Shown here: positions 19,301 to 34,300 of the stretch, one piece after another
How positions within the stretch are numbered: position 1 is the stretch's first letter
Layout of the letters: the number at the start of each line of letters is the position of its first letter
Source of the DNA: Larimichthys crocea
Taxonomy: Eukaryota; Chordata; Actinopteri; Sciaenidae
Assembly (NCBI RefSeq): GCF_000972845.2
Contig: NC_040028.1
Coordinates: forward strand, 20,054,210 to 20,118,209
Direction: 5' to 3'
DNA length: 64,000 nt
Translations under genes and position numbers: made by a program
Notes under the pieces: generated by a model
Database searches by the model: none
Told to the model about the DNA's origin: nothing
What the model saw: the letters and a program-made list of their open reading frames with translations, nothing else

Positions 19301-22300
19301 CTCTCAGGCTGAGGTCATGCTCAAACACTCTTCTATGGACGCTTGTTCAAAACACTTCAGCTTTAAAGAGTGAGCTTGAAACTGTCCCTCTTGACAACGT
19401 CTCGACGTCTCAGTAAGTGGACGAGGATCAAATCTGGCAACGTTTGAGTGTTTCAGGGAAATCTGCTCATGTGGCCGTGCAGATTAAAAAACTCAAGCAT
19501 GTTCTCCTTCGTGCCAACGAGTATTATGTTATTAACCGCTAATGGAAAACAACCTCAGTATTTGGGGCGTGATCAGAGCGACAAAAAGATTCAATGAATC
19601 CTACAAAAGCCGCAGAGATCAACGGGACAGCTGCAGAAAGATTCAGAGTTAGAAAAACGTCTGTGTCGCTACTCCAAATAGACGGAGACAAACATTAAAG
19701 AACATTTCGAGACAAACAGAAATTAACACTAATTGTTAACTTATTAGATAGTGACAGTTCTGATCCGTTGCTGTGAGGCTCAGTCTCGTAAATCCAAACG
19801 CATGTCGGGTCAACAGGAAGCTTTTCATCAGGTGGTGTTCAGGTTTCTATCAGGTGGATCCAGTGTGCAACGAGCAGATAATCTAAATTAATCACCGCTT
19901 CTCGAGAGAGATAAAACTTTTCAAAGCTGGTGTAGCGTAAAGATTTCACAGGGTGGCAAAGACGCAACAGTCGGCCGATATTAACACTAATACTCTGATT
20001 TAAAGGATGAAACACAGTTTCATCTGATTCAGGTGTGCAGAGGTGTGACCGTGCATGAACACTGAGCCTAACAGCACCGTCACAAACACAACATGTCTCC
20101 GACCTGAAGCCACGTTTTCATGCAGTCTTTATTATCTCCTGTGTCTTCCTCGGGTCATTGTAGTGAATAAAATGTGAAAGACGGACGAGGGCTCTTCTCC
20201 CCAGCAGGTCTTTTTATGTGTAACGTGTATAACCACACCCTCACCCCGAGACCTCCGTCCTTATTTGTTACAGTCATCTGTCCAGGCCGCTGAAGGACCA
20301 CCCCCACTATTGATGAGCTGAATCCACCACTCTCCACTCACTGCTCTCTCTGCTGGGACTCATCCCTGTCTCACTTTCATGTTGGACCGCTGGAAGGAAA
20401 CGTGAAAGACGAACAAGGTGCCAAACGCCAGGGCGAGAAGGAAGAGACCGAGTAGGTGAGGAGGACTTTTACGCGAGGACGCTGGAGATAAATGGATCGA
20501 GCCCAAGCCTTTATATGACCTTTAGTGAGCGGTCCAGGTCCACCTGTCCTGCAGGAAGTAAGTGTTGTTTTCCTGCTCTGATCTGTGTCCTGAAGGTATG
20601 GAGATGATCATGGATGAAGGTTTGAGTGTGATCGGGTTGGCTTCATTTAGCGTGTTCCTCGGTCCACCTATCTAACGTCTACAGCTTTAATCTATGTGCT
20701 TGAGTTGCAATCACAACCACTGACGCTGCTGATTTGTACTCGATGAGCCGTGAAACATCCTCCCGTGGGTTCAAGAGTTAACGAAATCCTCGAATAACGA
20801 GGATCTGCTGACGTGGGTGGACGCACCTGATGTTTTAATCTTGCCAGCGACGAGCCTGACACGCCGGTCGAGGAGCCACTCAGCGACACTCTACAGGCGA
20901 CGAGCTGCTGATTCAGCATGCGTTTGATTTGGTGGTGCGTAGGGAATGAGCTCTGTGGACGTAACGTAAGGTGTCATGGGTTAATGGTTTCCCCTTGTTG
21001 GGAACAGAGCTGCAATAACATCCTTCTGAAGTGACGGTGGAGAGGAGTAATTCAGAGATCTAACCCTTTAATCTGTTTGCAAAGAACCACACGTCCAGTC
21101 GCAAGGTTGTTTCATACAACTGGATCAAATGAACAACAACCGTGAAATACATCCTCCTTTACGAAGGTTACGCGGCTCGGTTTAGTCACACAGAGACGTT
21201 CTGTTGTTTATTCAGTCGACCCTCGATAGAAACGAGTTGGGCGTAATATTAGAAAAACCTCCTGAATGGTAATTACACAAAAGACTAATTAAATCAGATT
21301 AAAATGAACCAAATGAACTAAAGAATGATGCAATAACTCTATGAGGCGAGCAGAGAGGTGGTCTAAGTAAGTTCAGGTCATCGCGTCCAGGTGATTAGTT
21401 ACAAACTCCCAGATGATCTGACAGCGGCATCACAACCTCTCGGTATGATGTTCGTAGTTTAACAGCACTGTTGACTACAGCCTCAAAAATAACCAGAAGT
21501 TGAATCAACACCATCAATCCAAACGAAAAAACAAACATTAGAACCTTCATGAAGGTGTTTGGGTTCATTTCAGGACTTCAGATTGTTGTTTATTACTGAA
21601 GGTGAGAAGAAATATGTTTATTTATTTCTTTTTAGATTTTTTTTGGGGCCTTTTATGCCTTTAATGATAGGACAGCTGAAGATAGACAGGAAGCAGGGGC
21701 CAGAGAGAGTGACACGCAGTAAATTAGCCGTCCGATGCGGGATTCGAACCGGGGCCAGCTGCAGCGAGGACTATAGCCTCCACACACGGGGCGGCCGCTT
21801 AACCCACTATGCTACCGACCACCCCAAGAAATGTTTATTTGTAATTTGGCTCAATCAAACATTTAAACAGATTTCTATTCTCGATCCAGAGGAGGTGAAA
21901 AGTTGAAACCGATGGTCCCATCATGGAAACCTAAAAATTCTTGTGATTTTGGTATCTATACATGTCACCCTAACAGACCTTTTTAACAGCAATGAATAGG
22001 TGAACAATGATACTAATCATGGCTCTGTTCCATTCAGGTCAACAAAGTCTCTGCTGCAATAAACGGAACTGAACCTCACTTAGCATCATTGGAAACACCT
22101 GAGAAACACATGGGGATTATAGAAATGTACGGGAATTAAGTGTAAACTGGGGTTAGTTTAAACAAACAAAACATAAATCTAAACATTTTGTTTTGAAATC
22201 AGAAACCACCTGTGCAGGTAGGGGGCGTGGCCTCAACAGCCCTGCAGTAAGCAGTGTGCTATGTGCATGTGAGTGAGGACATCTGCATGAAATCTGGTTG

Positions 22301-25300
22301 TTTTAGTCAAGATGATGCTGAAATATATTTTCCCAAACTATATTTAAGTTCCCTGTTAAAAGGCCAACCTTCAATTTAGTAACTTCTCAGTTTATTCCTG
22401 TTAATTCCCATGGAAAGTTTCCAACTTTGAAAATTCCCAGAATTTTGCAACCCTGCTCATCTTTCCACTCTGAACCTTTAAAATCAAAGTGCGACATCTG
22501 TAATAATCTGTAGCAATCTTAGAATATTAGAGCGGTTTCCTGTGTTACATCCAGATGACTGAAGCCTCCGGCGCTACAGGGTGATTCATTTGGTGTAATA
22601 GGATTTAAAATACGCTGTCGTTTGGCTCCATCTTTTGTAAAAAAAAACATTTATTAGGGGAGCTCTAAATTCACAGGGACCCCCCGGAGGGGTCGGGCTT
22701 GATTTATGTAAAGTCATCCAATCTGGACATGCAATCTGTCTGTAATTAGTAAGTGACTTATTAAAAAAGGATAAAAAAATGATGGTGAGCGGCACATTTC
22801 ACTGATTGATCGCACACAAGACAAACTAAACCGAGGATGATGAGTCTACCTGTCTATAATGAGTAAAACAGCCGACATACTGGACTTAAGATGACTCCAA
22901 ATTATCACCAGAACAGCTTCAGCGCTCCTCGATACGGACTACACGAGTCTTTGAACTCCTTCATTCTCCCACTGGTGTTTACTGGGTTAAATGCATAAAG
23001 TGGCGCCCCTATAGAAACCTCCGTATTTATTGCGTCTACGTTAAATTATGCATGTTTTTGTTCTTTAATCTCGCTTCGGTACTTCGTAAGAGTTCCTGCA
23101 TAATTTTGCATCTGCAGATCGATGCCAAACGCGATAGCTTAGGTAATGTAGAAATCAATAGGCTCCATTGGAACCAATCAGATGAACAACACGAAGAAGA
23201 AGAAGAAGAAGTTTGATGTTCTTAAACTGAGAAGCGCCCGATTCAGCTGCTGGAAGATGAAGAGAAACATGTTTCAATGAGTCTGAAGTACCGCCTGAGG
23301 AGGGCTGACGTTGACCCACAAGAAGGTCAATATCTGATACCTACCTCCCCCGCCCCCAACATCCTCCACACCAGATGGTGGGGTGAGGAGATGGAGCGCA
23401 GCGTGCTTTCAGACATATGCAGCTCAGATAACCGTGGATCAATTGTAGAGGGGGACTCTCTGGGGCCGCCTGGTCATCTTTAATGGGTGATCAATAGAGG
23501 TGACTGGTTTTAATGGACGGTCAATGTGGTGCTGACTAGATGTAATAAGGATCAATCGACTGGCTCCAGGAAACGAGTTGATTGTTACAGTTCCGGACAA
23601 ACAGCGGCGAGCTTTGGTTTATTAAGTTTTTACGGGTGATGCCGCTCGTGGAAACTGCAAAACTGTCGGTCATGACCTCAGAAGATCTCTTAATTACCTC
23701 CACCGGCCTGATGAAGTAACTTTGGCCTGTAAGATAAACCAATGATACCTTTTATGCTTCGGCAACCCGAACATGTAGACACGTCCGCTCCAACCCTCTC
23801 CAAAACATACCGTGTGCTTCTATAAAAACAAAAAGATACTTTCCATGAAATCAATCCAGCGCTTGTTTATACAATCAATAACTCATCTCGAGACATGTAC
23901 TACTGCCTGATCTTGTGGGAGCGTTGTGGGTGGGTGGGTGCGTGCAGCAGTTATTGGTTTTGGAGGCTTGCAGCTTCCTCTCCTGAAGCCGCGATGTGAG
24001 CATGTGTTATTGTTAAATCAGCGAGGGCTTTAGGCCGCATGCACACATTTAACAAGCAAGCCATGACGCAGGAGAGAACAGCAGTCTTTCAAGTCCATCG
24101 TCCTCGTGTTTGATGAAGAGGATTGTTGTAATGTGAACTCAGGGTTCACACTGGTTTACAAGCTTCCCTCCCTTTGCTGTTCTCAGGGTGTGTTAGGACA
24201 CACACATCTTTATCTGGGAGGCTCATGAGCTCAGACGTGATGAAAGAGGGGTGCAGGGACGGTTTATCGCCAGCAGGGGGAGGAATGGATGCACAGTAAA
24301 GGAGTAAAGGCCAACACAGATCACCCGTTTAAGATTTCTGCAACAATATTTTCCATATTTCACATCCTGAAAGCCTCCTGTGACAGGCGTGGTGTGTTTC
24401 TCACACACGCGGTATTAACTCAGAAAATCTGGATCAGTAAATCAAATGCTTCTCTTGCTCTAAAAAACAATGCACACCCAAAACTATCGACTCGTTGCAG
24501 CGCGTTTGATCACCGCCAAGAACAGTTACACAGTCATTACCTTCATCAGAAACACGTGTTTAACAGGACGGACGTTCTGATTTAGCTGGCTGTAAGTTCA
24601 CTGAACTAAAGCTAAGTTCAGTTTTCAAAGCACCGTGCAGATGGTGACTATAAAATACTATAAAATACTATAAAATACTGTAAAATACTGTAAAATACTA
24701 TAAGATACGTGCAGATTGAAAGGTCCAGTGTAGAACTCTACAAGCAGAAATTGATATATAAGGTGACATATGAATAAATGATATGTTGTGTTTGTTAGTT
24801 GCTAATAGGGTTGGAAAAAAGGGTGGAAAGTTTCCTGGTAAACCATGGGAAGTTAAGCTCTGGAATTTTGGAAATATTGAAAATTTATGTGAATTAACTG
24901 TAAATTGTGGGCGATTTAAACAAAGTATCAAATCCAAACATAAATCTAAACAATTAGTTTTGTCATAAGAAGATGTGCAAAATAAAACAATTTAAAAAAA
25001 CAAACAGATTTATTTGTAGAACTTTATCAAGTTTGAATTATTTTATTGAACAATATTATGCAGGGCTGCAGTAATCGAGTATTCTGTCGAATATCCTATC
25101 GATTAATCGAGCAATCGTATAAAATTATTATTCTTGTTACTTTCGCTTCCGCCTTCTTCCGCTTTGCAGCCTGTAACGTGAACATGTTGTGTCACACTAA
25201 AAACAATCCGTTTGAAATATGAGCTTTAAATTTAATTAGACGAGGCTTCGAGGCATTATCGTCATTTGTTGTAATCGAGTTACTCGAGGTACTCGAGGAA

Positions 25301-28300
25301 TCGTCACAGCCCTAATATTATGTAGTCCACAGACTCAAATGTGTGTCTTCAACAGTCTCTGTGTGCTCTGGGCTCTAAAGTGTGGTCCAGGTACAGAAAT
25401 CACCTGTGCAGGTAGGGGGCGTGGCCTCAGCAGCCCTGCAGTAAGCAGTGTGCTATGTGCATGTGACTGAGGAAGAGCAGATATTCAAGTGGACCTGCAG
25501 GAAATCTGGTTGTTTTAGTCAAGATGATGATGAAATATATTTTCACCAACTGTATTTAAGTTCCCTGTTAAAGAGCCAAACTTCAACTTTGTAAATTCTC
25601 AGTTTATTCCTGTTTATTCCTATAAATTCCTGTTAATTCCTGGCTGGCAGGGTGTGACAGGAGCTCGTAATAATGTTACACAGGAAGTGCTAATCAGGGA
25701 TGTGACCTAAAAACAAAGCTTTTAAACCCTCGACAGCTTCTAACTCATTCAAGATGCCAAACTTTATCTTTAATAACTCTGTTACAGCTCAGTCCACATC
25801 TCTGCATCCAGTCCTGTCTCGCGCTTTCCGTCACATGGACGACATTTGTAACACGCTGCTCTCTGTCAATCACCAACTCGAGATATCAGATGTTGGATTC
25901 CACGTGTATTGCATCAGAGTGAGGAGGATCGGGGTCGAACGTTCATAAGAGGGCACACAAGATCAACGACGACTGGTAGAATTTCACATCTTCGCTTATT
26001 CAATAAACACTCTTCCTGTCAGGGGACTCTTGCTCAACGAAAGTAACAAACCTCAGCACCAAACAATGCAGATCATGTTTCATTACATCACCGGATGCCA
26101 AACAGTTGTTTGTTTTGCTTTCCACAGCTATGGTTACGATTTGATTTATGGACGTTAGTTACTGTAATGCAGGAAGGAGCAGAGTACACTCAGACAGAAT
26201 CAGCTGCAGGGTTGTGCAGCGGTGAAACTTTTAGGACATAACTTTTTATTTCTCTGATTAACCGGCTTTATCATCCACTGTCTATGTCTGTCAACCAAAG
26301 CTCGCTCTGTCTCTCCCTTACACCTCCTTCATTTAGAAGCTGCTTCATGAAATAAACAAAGAGCCAGAACACAACAGGTAGGTATCAGAGTTTAAAGAGT
26401 CTATACTTTAAAACAGACCAGAGTTCGTTTCCTCAGATAGTCCCGTTCGTTTGGGCAGGTGTAAAAGCGAGCAGCTGTTGTGACTGCATTACATTGTCCA
26501 GGCGGCTGGTCCACTTTCAAAAGTGCAGCGTGAAAGTGGACCAAACCAAATGAAGGTGTGAAATTTTTCAGGCATTCCCCGCCCCAATCAAACCGAGCCC
26601 CTCGGAGTATCCTGGTGTGAAAGCAACATAAGTTTCAGGCTGACTGAAGAGGTTTGACCAGTCCTAGTGTCCGATTGGCGGCCACAGCATGACGTCTCAA
26701 CTCAAAAGTCAGATCCAGCTCTACGTCTTCCCTGCAGGTTGCTCGTTTTTTGGTGGACTACCCCACTCAAATGAATGGAAAAACCACTGAAGGCGAATGT
26801 GAATGTACCCGAAACCATACAAAGCAAACAGTTTTGAAAAGACAACAAACATTATTATTGGCGATTTAGATGGTGAGTCTATTCTTAGACATCTGGCTAT
26901 CACAAAGACATTACACTTCACATCCAGGAAAGTTTTTAACACGTCAGTCATAAAAATCGCAGCACGGTGCAGCATTACCTCACGCTGTTTGGCTCACTTT
27001 CACCATTTTATTTTAGTTCAACAACCAACCTCGCTTGAACACTGACCTCTATAAAGGCTGACGGCGCTGAGGTGTGCTCCTCTTTCACAGAGAAAAGGTT
27101 CACATCATAAACAAGGCTTTTAAAAAGGGAATCTCAAAATCATAAGAAAATGTTTGCACTCGAGGTTTGTCGACGTCAACTGTAAACCCGACGTTCAGCA
27201 ATCTTTAAAAAAAAGGCTTGAGCGCTTTAAGCAGCAGGAGGAACACCGCCACATCTGGCACTTCAAACTTATCAATGGCAATAAAAGAGGAATGGGAGCC
27301 ATACTCAAATATTTAACAGCTTCTGTCAGGCTCAATAAACAAACCACACCAAAATAATGAAAAGAGAATGGTGTTTAAAGAACCAGGTTTATAACTCAGG
27401 CTCGCTATAGTCCAAGAAAAAAGCTGAAATATTCAAATATTATATCAAATCTTTCTGTAGTTTGTTATTCCTTCTCTGGCGACATGAAGGTTTTGTAAAG
27501 TAGCATCAAATGTCACACTGAACTTGAACTAAAGTATTAAAGTGTCATTATGAAACTTAATTGTTTAATTTAGAACAATAAGGGATGCACCAATAGGGTT
27601 GCAGAATTCTGGGAATTTTCAAAGTTCATGGGAATTAACAGGAATTTATGGGAATAAACCAGGAATTTACTATGGGAATTAACAGGAATTTATGGGAATA
27701 AACCAGGAATTTACTAATCTGACTCTACATCTTGACTAAAACAAACAGATTTCATGCTGTTACACTTGAATTTGAAACTTGAAATGTTCAGATATGGTAC
27801 AGTTTGTTTAAACTATCCCCAAATTACAGTTAATTCCCATAAATTTCCCATGGAGCTGCCAATTTAGAATATTTCCAAAATTCCTCAGCTTAACTTTCCC
27901 ATGGAAATGTACTTACTGTACTTTACTTTCTACCCCTTTGCAACCTACCCCCTCTCCCAGTAACGGTTCTGATGCCTCCACTGAGATGACAAATCTGCTC
28001 TGCCCTACGGTAAACGGTGGCTATGAAAACTCAACAGTCAACACTTTAAACAGAACGCCATTAAGGAGAGTTATCATAACGGCTTCGGTGTCTCTCTTTA
28101 TGCTAAAGTCATCAGCGTATGAAGCATTCAGCAGTGCGGCCTAACCACGCTCATAATCATAAAGTATATATCAGCAACGTTTCTGGTGACAAAATAAATT
28201 TATAGGCGGCTCAACATCTGCCGCTGAAAGCTAAATGTATAAATTCTCTGTTACAATACTTTTCACTGAGCGCGCCTGCAGCGGTGTACTCGTGCCAAAG

Positions 28301-31300
28301 CATACATCAGCCGTACACAGTGTTACAGAGCGCCGTGCCAGCCTGGCCCTGGAAACTGGAGCCTCCCATGACAGGTGGATATAAAGTGGATGTGAGCTGC
28401 TCATGGGGAATGAACAGTTAGAGCAGAGGTGTCAAACTAAAGTTACCTGGAGGCCATGGCCGAGTTTGTTTGCTTTGTTAACGACGGTGAAACTGCTCAT
28501 TAGCTACAGAGACCAAAACTGTTTTTTGTACCAGGCTGTAAACATGTTTATTTCTGCTGTGAAGTTGGACATTTGGACATGGGGACTTATGGAGACTGAC
28601 TCACTTCTGGAGCCAGCCTCAAGTGGACGTTAGAGGAACTGCAGTTTTTCTGCATTGGCTTCATTTCCCAGCCATGGAGGTTGCTGCTTAGGAGAAAGCT
28701 GATGTTTTCATAGAATACACATTAAAGTCACAGTGAAACAGAAGTTAGAGCATCTTTAGTGGCAAAAAACTGCAGTTCCTCAAAGAGCCACCTGAGGCTG
28801 GCTCCAGGAATGAGTCAGTCTCCATAAGTCCCCATGTTAAAATGTCTCACTTCACACACAGAAGTCAGGCGTACAGTGCATCTCCAGGCCGGTCGTCCTT
28901 TTTAGGTTCAGGAAGAGACGGCGTAAGCCGTGCCACGATAAATATGAGCAAATGTGAAACAAAAAGACGTTTTAATGCTCAGATTTTGGAGCCTTAATGG
29001 ATAATTAAACGTGAACAGCTACGGCCCACTCAGTTCTTTGTTGATAGCTGCATATAAAGGTGATGAACCTCGACGTGGTTTGAAAATGTCAGGGAATCTG
29101 TGTCCCGACTGAGCGGTCACAGCTATACTTCACCTCACTTTACCTGTGTGCATGTGTAGACCAGTTTGTGTTTGGGAGGGAGTCCAGCGAATGACATTAT
29201 TTGTTGGAAGTGTTAATGGTTTATTCCGAGGGCAGCCGCTGCCCTTTTGAATAGACGGAGGAAGGCGGGCATGCTGCCTCTGGGTCGCGTTCAGACAAAT
29301 AAACAAAGGTGGCCAAAGCCACATGTGCGACTGCCAACCTGCCTGCCAGCGGGCGGGCAGTCCCTCAGTGGGGGCGACCCTGGCAACCATTATTCAGGCG
29401 GACTCTGGCTCGGAGCCAGAACTGAAGTTTAGAGGTATTTTCACATGTCTGGCATCGTGTGAGAGCGTGCTTAGACATCGGCGTGCATGTGCTTGTCTAG
29501 ACGCTGTGACCACACTGAAGAAAGAACACAGGCTGACTCATGTCACTGTGAGGTGTTCACCAATCAAAGGGCAAAGAGGGCAAGGACAAAGGAGCACGTG
29601 TCTTAAGTTGACTGCTCACCATCAGACGGGCAGAGAGACGTCCAAGGAAAACGGGCCACAGATCGCCGACTTACATCAGCTCCACCGCATGCCGTCATCT
29701 CCACCAACCCTGGGCTAAACCAACTCAAGCTGACTGATTAAGGTCCTCTTAAGTCCAGACCTTGTCATTTGTCAACGATTGCACAACGCTGTTAAGTGTT
29801 GATAGTTTAAAAAAAAAGTGACCTAATGAAACCTCCACTGCAATTTGTGTTTCAGAGCCTCCATCATCCCTTCCCGTCACTGGAAACAAGTGGAGTAAAA
29901 GAACGCGGGGTCAGCTAAAGACAGCTTCATCTGTCTTCCTGATTGATACAGAGAGGAAGGGAGGGGAGGCTTAGCCCTCCTCGCTCTTCCTTCCCACACA
30001 GAGGCCAAAAGAAAACACTTGTATGCAGACTCCATCTATTAAGTAAGCCGACACTCTCGCAAAGATCCGAGGGCGTTATTGGCTACGGTTCGAACCTCGC
30101 GTTTCTGTTTCTCGCTCAAGGTTCGTCTCTTATGTACCGGTGTTTGTCTTGCTTAGAGAGACTCAAGGTTGCTCTTGGTCCTTGGTGACAACAAGCAGAT
30201 GAGGCCTGTGTGTGTGTGTTTGTGTAAAAAGAAAGAACCGGACAGGGAGTATTCAGTGGTAAGTTTGTTGTCTTAAGTCTTAATCAGAGTCTTCAAACAG
30301 ACCATATTTCTCAATATTTCACCTCATGCTTTTGCACAATTTCCCCGAGATGTGAATCACAGGGGTGTTTCGTTACTTATCTTGAGAAACTTGACCAATA
30401 ACTTGGGAATATTAGGCGTTCCTGGCTGTTGTGAGAGCCTGGGCTGGAGGAGCAGAGCTGAAGAGCAGAGAGATTACGTCATCTTTCACTAATATGAACC
30501 TTCTTGTTTTCTGTCTCTAAATATGGCATGAGAACAGAGCCAGAGACAGAACGCTTGGCCAGCTAACGCTGTTTTAGCTGATGTGATTCAACAGCACATG
30601 TATACACACACACATACATACATACACGAGCACATATCTCGCTCTCATGTGGTCAGTAATCAAGGTCCTACTTTCTGGCTGCCTCTTGTCCTTTTGTCTG
30701 CCAGGCTGACAGTGATTGCTGCTGTAAATGTGCTAAGAGTGAGACTATGAGATGACATAAGCCTCACGCAAAGTAATGCCAGGTGCAGGCCTATCCGTTT
30801 CACTAACACTAACTTATGACAAGAGGCCTTCTGATTTTGGATTAGCCCATAAACGAAGCCACACAATGACCACTTGTACTGCTGAGACACAATGCATGAC
30901 CCCGTTTAACCTTTTCTTTGATAGGAAGCGTAGTTCTGCTTGTCCTCATGTCGAGCTGCCGTCTCCAATCATTTCTTATTCTCCAGTTCGATCTCAAATG
31001 TCTTCGTGGAATCGAGGTCATCCGGAGAAACACAACTCAACCAACATGCGAGACAAGAGAGAGAGGTGGGAGGCCAGCAGGACAAGACAAGACCTGTCCC
31101 GCGATGACTTGTTGTTTCTGCTCAGTATTCTGGAGGGAGAGCTTCAGGTAAGGATGATCTGATCACATCCTGCATGCTGTCGCTCTGTAGCTGACTCGCC
31201 AGCGTTCTACTGCAATGTTTTTAACACTCAGGCCAGAGATGAGGTGATCGCTGTGCTGAAGTCAGAGAGGACAGACTCGGCTCTACTTGGGGCCCAATAT

Positions 31301-34300
31301 GGATTCAGCGGACCAGAGAAGCCGCTCCGTGCCCTGCAGAGAGACTCCCTCCGGGCCCAGCAGTACCAGCTGCAGGATGTGTACAAAAACCCAACTGCTC
31401 AGGTACCAAGAGCCAATAGTGAGAACGTAGACACCATATGGAGCCGATTATTAAAATTTAATGAGGTGACTGCATTACGGTCTGACATCTATTACCACTA
31501 CGTCATTGGACAAATTTGTCATTTTGCGCTACAGGTGATCTTTTCTTCTGCAACGAATACAAATCTGTAACTTCAAGGATTGTTTGTTCTGATTTCTAAA
31601 GTGTCCCATGTTTTTAGCAGTCTGTGGATTATCCCAAGTAACATCTCATTACTGTGCAGCAAAAGTTTTAGATCTTAGATCTTAAAAGCTCATCAAAAAA
31701 CAAACAAAAAGAACACCGTCCATCCATTTTCTTCCTCTTATCCGGGGTCATGTCGTGGTAGCAGGATGTTCCAGACGTCCTTCTACCCAGCAACATGTTC
31801 CAGCTCCTCCTGGGGGATCCTGAGGCGTTCCCCAGGCTAGATGGGCCATGTAGTCCCCTCCAGCGGGTTTTGGGTCTGCCCCAGGATCTCCTCCTAGTTG
31901 GATGTGCCCGGAACACCTCCAAAAGAAGGTGCCCAGGGGGCCTGAACCATGTCCGAGCTCCTCAGCCTGGCCACTCGGCGGAGTAAACTCAATTCAGCTG
32001 CTTGTATCCATGATCTCATTCTTTCGGTCACTGCCCAGAGCTCATGACCATAATAGGTGAGAGTTGAAACGTAGAGGTGCTGGAAGATCGACCTCTTCCC
32101 TACAACGGTCCGCTACAGCGCACCAAACCGCCAGTCCATCTTACGCTCCATTTTCCCATCACTCATGAACAAGACCCCAAGATACTTGAACTCCTTCACT
32201 TGGGACAGGGGGGAAAGCATCCCACCATTTTCTGGCAGAGAACCATGGCCTCAGACTTGGAGGTGCTGACTCTCATCCCGAACACACAAAACTTTAAAAT
32301 CTATGCCCAGCAGCAACTAAACTGGCATTCGGCTTTTACAATAACAAAAGCTTCACTTTCAAAATTTACATACTATGTAGACTCTCCTTCCTCACACTGG
32401 GCAACCCGTCAAGACGTCAAGGTACACTGTCATTTTCCTCTTCACAGCCCCTTGTGTTGTTTTCTCTTTTTCCCCTCAGCTAAACCACATGGTGAAGGCC
32501 CAGAAGCGCTCATCCGAGCGGATGCTGGAGCAGCTCCTGGAGGTGTCCCGCTCTCACAGTGGTGCCCTACGAAGGCTGGAGGAGCAGGAGAGGAACCACA
32601 GGGCGTTTATCCATAAGAGCAACTGCCTTACCGCTCTACTGGAGCAGGACAGAGAGAGGTTAGTGCACCAAACCCTCGAGGTTCAGAAGACAACACTGAT
32701 ATTTTAGAGTTCCCACTAAATTGGTAGTCTGCGTTGAAGCCAGACTTGTAGAAACATCCCTGGCTTTCAGAACGCCTCCTGATGTAAATAGAAGAGGATT
32801 TACAGCTAGTGTAGAAGAGGCTGAGAGATTAAAGTATTTCAGCACACTGGAACATGCCAGGTCTGAGCTCTGTGATGTACACTTGTGCAGGCTTAGATTC
32901 TTTCAGTCCATGTTGGCCTGTAATGCTCTTCATGGCTGAGTGAAAGAGCAAAGGCGCTGTTGGCCGCCGCATTTCTACCACCCCAATGTGACCTCAAGAC
33001 TGTAGTTAGAGTTACTCCACTCAGACACAGTCCATTACATCCTGGACTCGGTCAGACCTTGCGGCCAAGCCTGGCTCTGTTCACTCTCTCTTGTAAACAC
33101 ACAAACATGCACTCACATGCAATTACGTGTACGGCCTAAATTGGCACCCTACTGCCCAATTCAACAGCACCAGCTTTCTTCTAAACTGAGTAAATGGGCT
33201 GAGGGTTTGTTGGTGGCTTCCCAAATGGAGAGCACATTTAGATGCGGCCTACGGGTACAGCTAGGTCTAACATGAAGGTGGTCACTGGTTCTCCTATGCA
33301 ATTTGAGGCCCACAACGGGGCTGTTTTGTTTGAGTCCCTGGTTGTCTCGGCTCATGTACCACCCGAGTCCGCTCTATAATCTAGCTGCGTAGAGGCTGGA
33401 CCCGCACTGGGCTTGCAGCCTTGGGAGGAGACTAGTTGTCTGCATGTGTGTGTGCCAAAATGAAAACGCTTTACTGATCCACCACATGCACACACGCAAT
33501 TAAAGACCAAAAATAGTCATGCCAGTCGAGTGATTAAGTTTACTAGAATTCTTTCTGTTCGAATACAACGTGGAAACCCTGAACATGCACACATAAAGGC
33601 TTTGTGGTTCATTTTGGCCTAATGATGATTAATACATGAGTAGACAGCATGTCTGTGGTGCAGAGTGAACCCTGTGTGGCTCATACGGAGGATTTTCTTT
33701 CTCCGTGCCTTCCCTCCTTTATGAATTCCTTTTAAGAACATGCTTCTAAAACATCACCCTTGAACTTATCGCATAAACTGAATTAATGGCTGACAGCATG
33801 ATGAAATCGCGATGTTGCAACGTTAGGTTTGGCTGTCAGGGATATTAGCAAGTGTTTGTTCGTCTCGAAGTAACATGTTCCTTAACTTTTATGCTTTTCT
33901 TATTTTTCCTTTGGAAAACACAAATCTGCAACTATTCAGGTGGTTCGCAAACGTTTTACACCACGTACCACCTCAGAAAATACTGGGCTCTCCATCGCGG
34001 TAATTGGTGGTACTTTGGTGGTAGCCTATTCAACTATGGAAACTTAACACAAGAGGCAGGTTTATTCCTAATAAGATTATTCATTGCACTGGAACTGGCA
34101 CTAAACAACTTCGACACACTTCAACAGGCTCTCTTGCAGTCTAATAACTTATTTCTCTGATTAACCAGCTTTAAATCATGGCCAGCGCTCACTCACTCTC
34201 ATTCACTGTCTATATCGCTCAATAGGGCTGCAAAGGGTGGAAAGTTTCCGGCAAATTTCTGCAAAACTATCCAGAAACTTTAAGGTCCAACCTTCAATTT

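Larger units (their letters stand above)
19086..30997. other. cmss1 intron 1, left part, 5' of filip1l coding exons
   Basis: No conserved coding exon recognised on either strand. It holds R1, R2, a SINE, hAT-like and fold-back MITEs and a decanucleotide array. Non-coding first exons and the promoter of filip1l should lie here or nearer 30.9 kb. About 19.1-21.5 kb and 28.9-30.9 kb show no repeat that I recognise. Confidence 0.5.

Noticed and set aside
21730..21825. Possible tRNA gene (clear A and B boxes on the minus strand)
   Set aside because: The boxes belong to the SINE head; flanking target duplications and the long unrelated body show a retroposon, not a tRNA gene.
21559..21906. 115-codon frame
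   Set aside because: Covers a tRNA-derived SINE read in the antisense direction; the 'GIRTGASC' part is the B-box region.
32077..32616. 179-codon plus-strand frame
   Set aside because: It runs from antisense LINE sequence through intron into filip1l exon 32480-32658 in a wrong frame.
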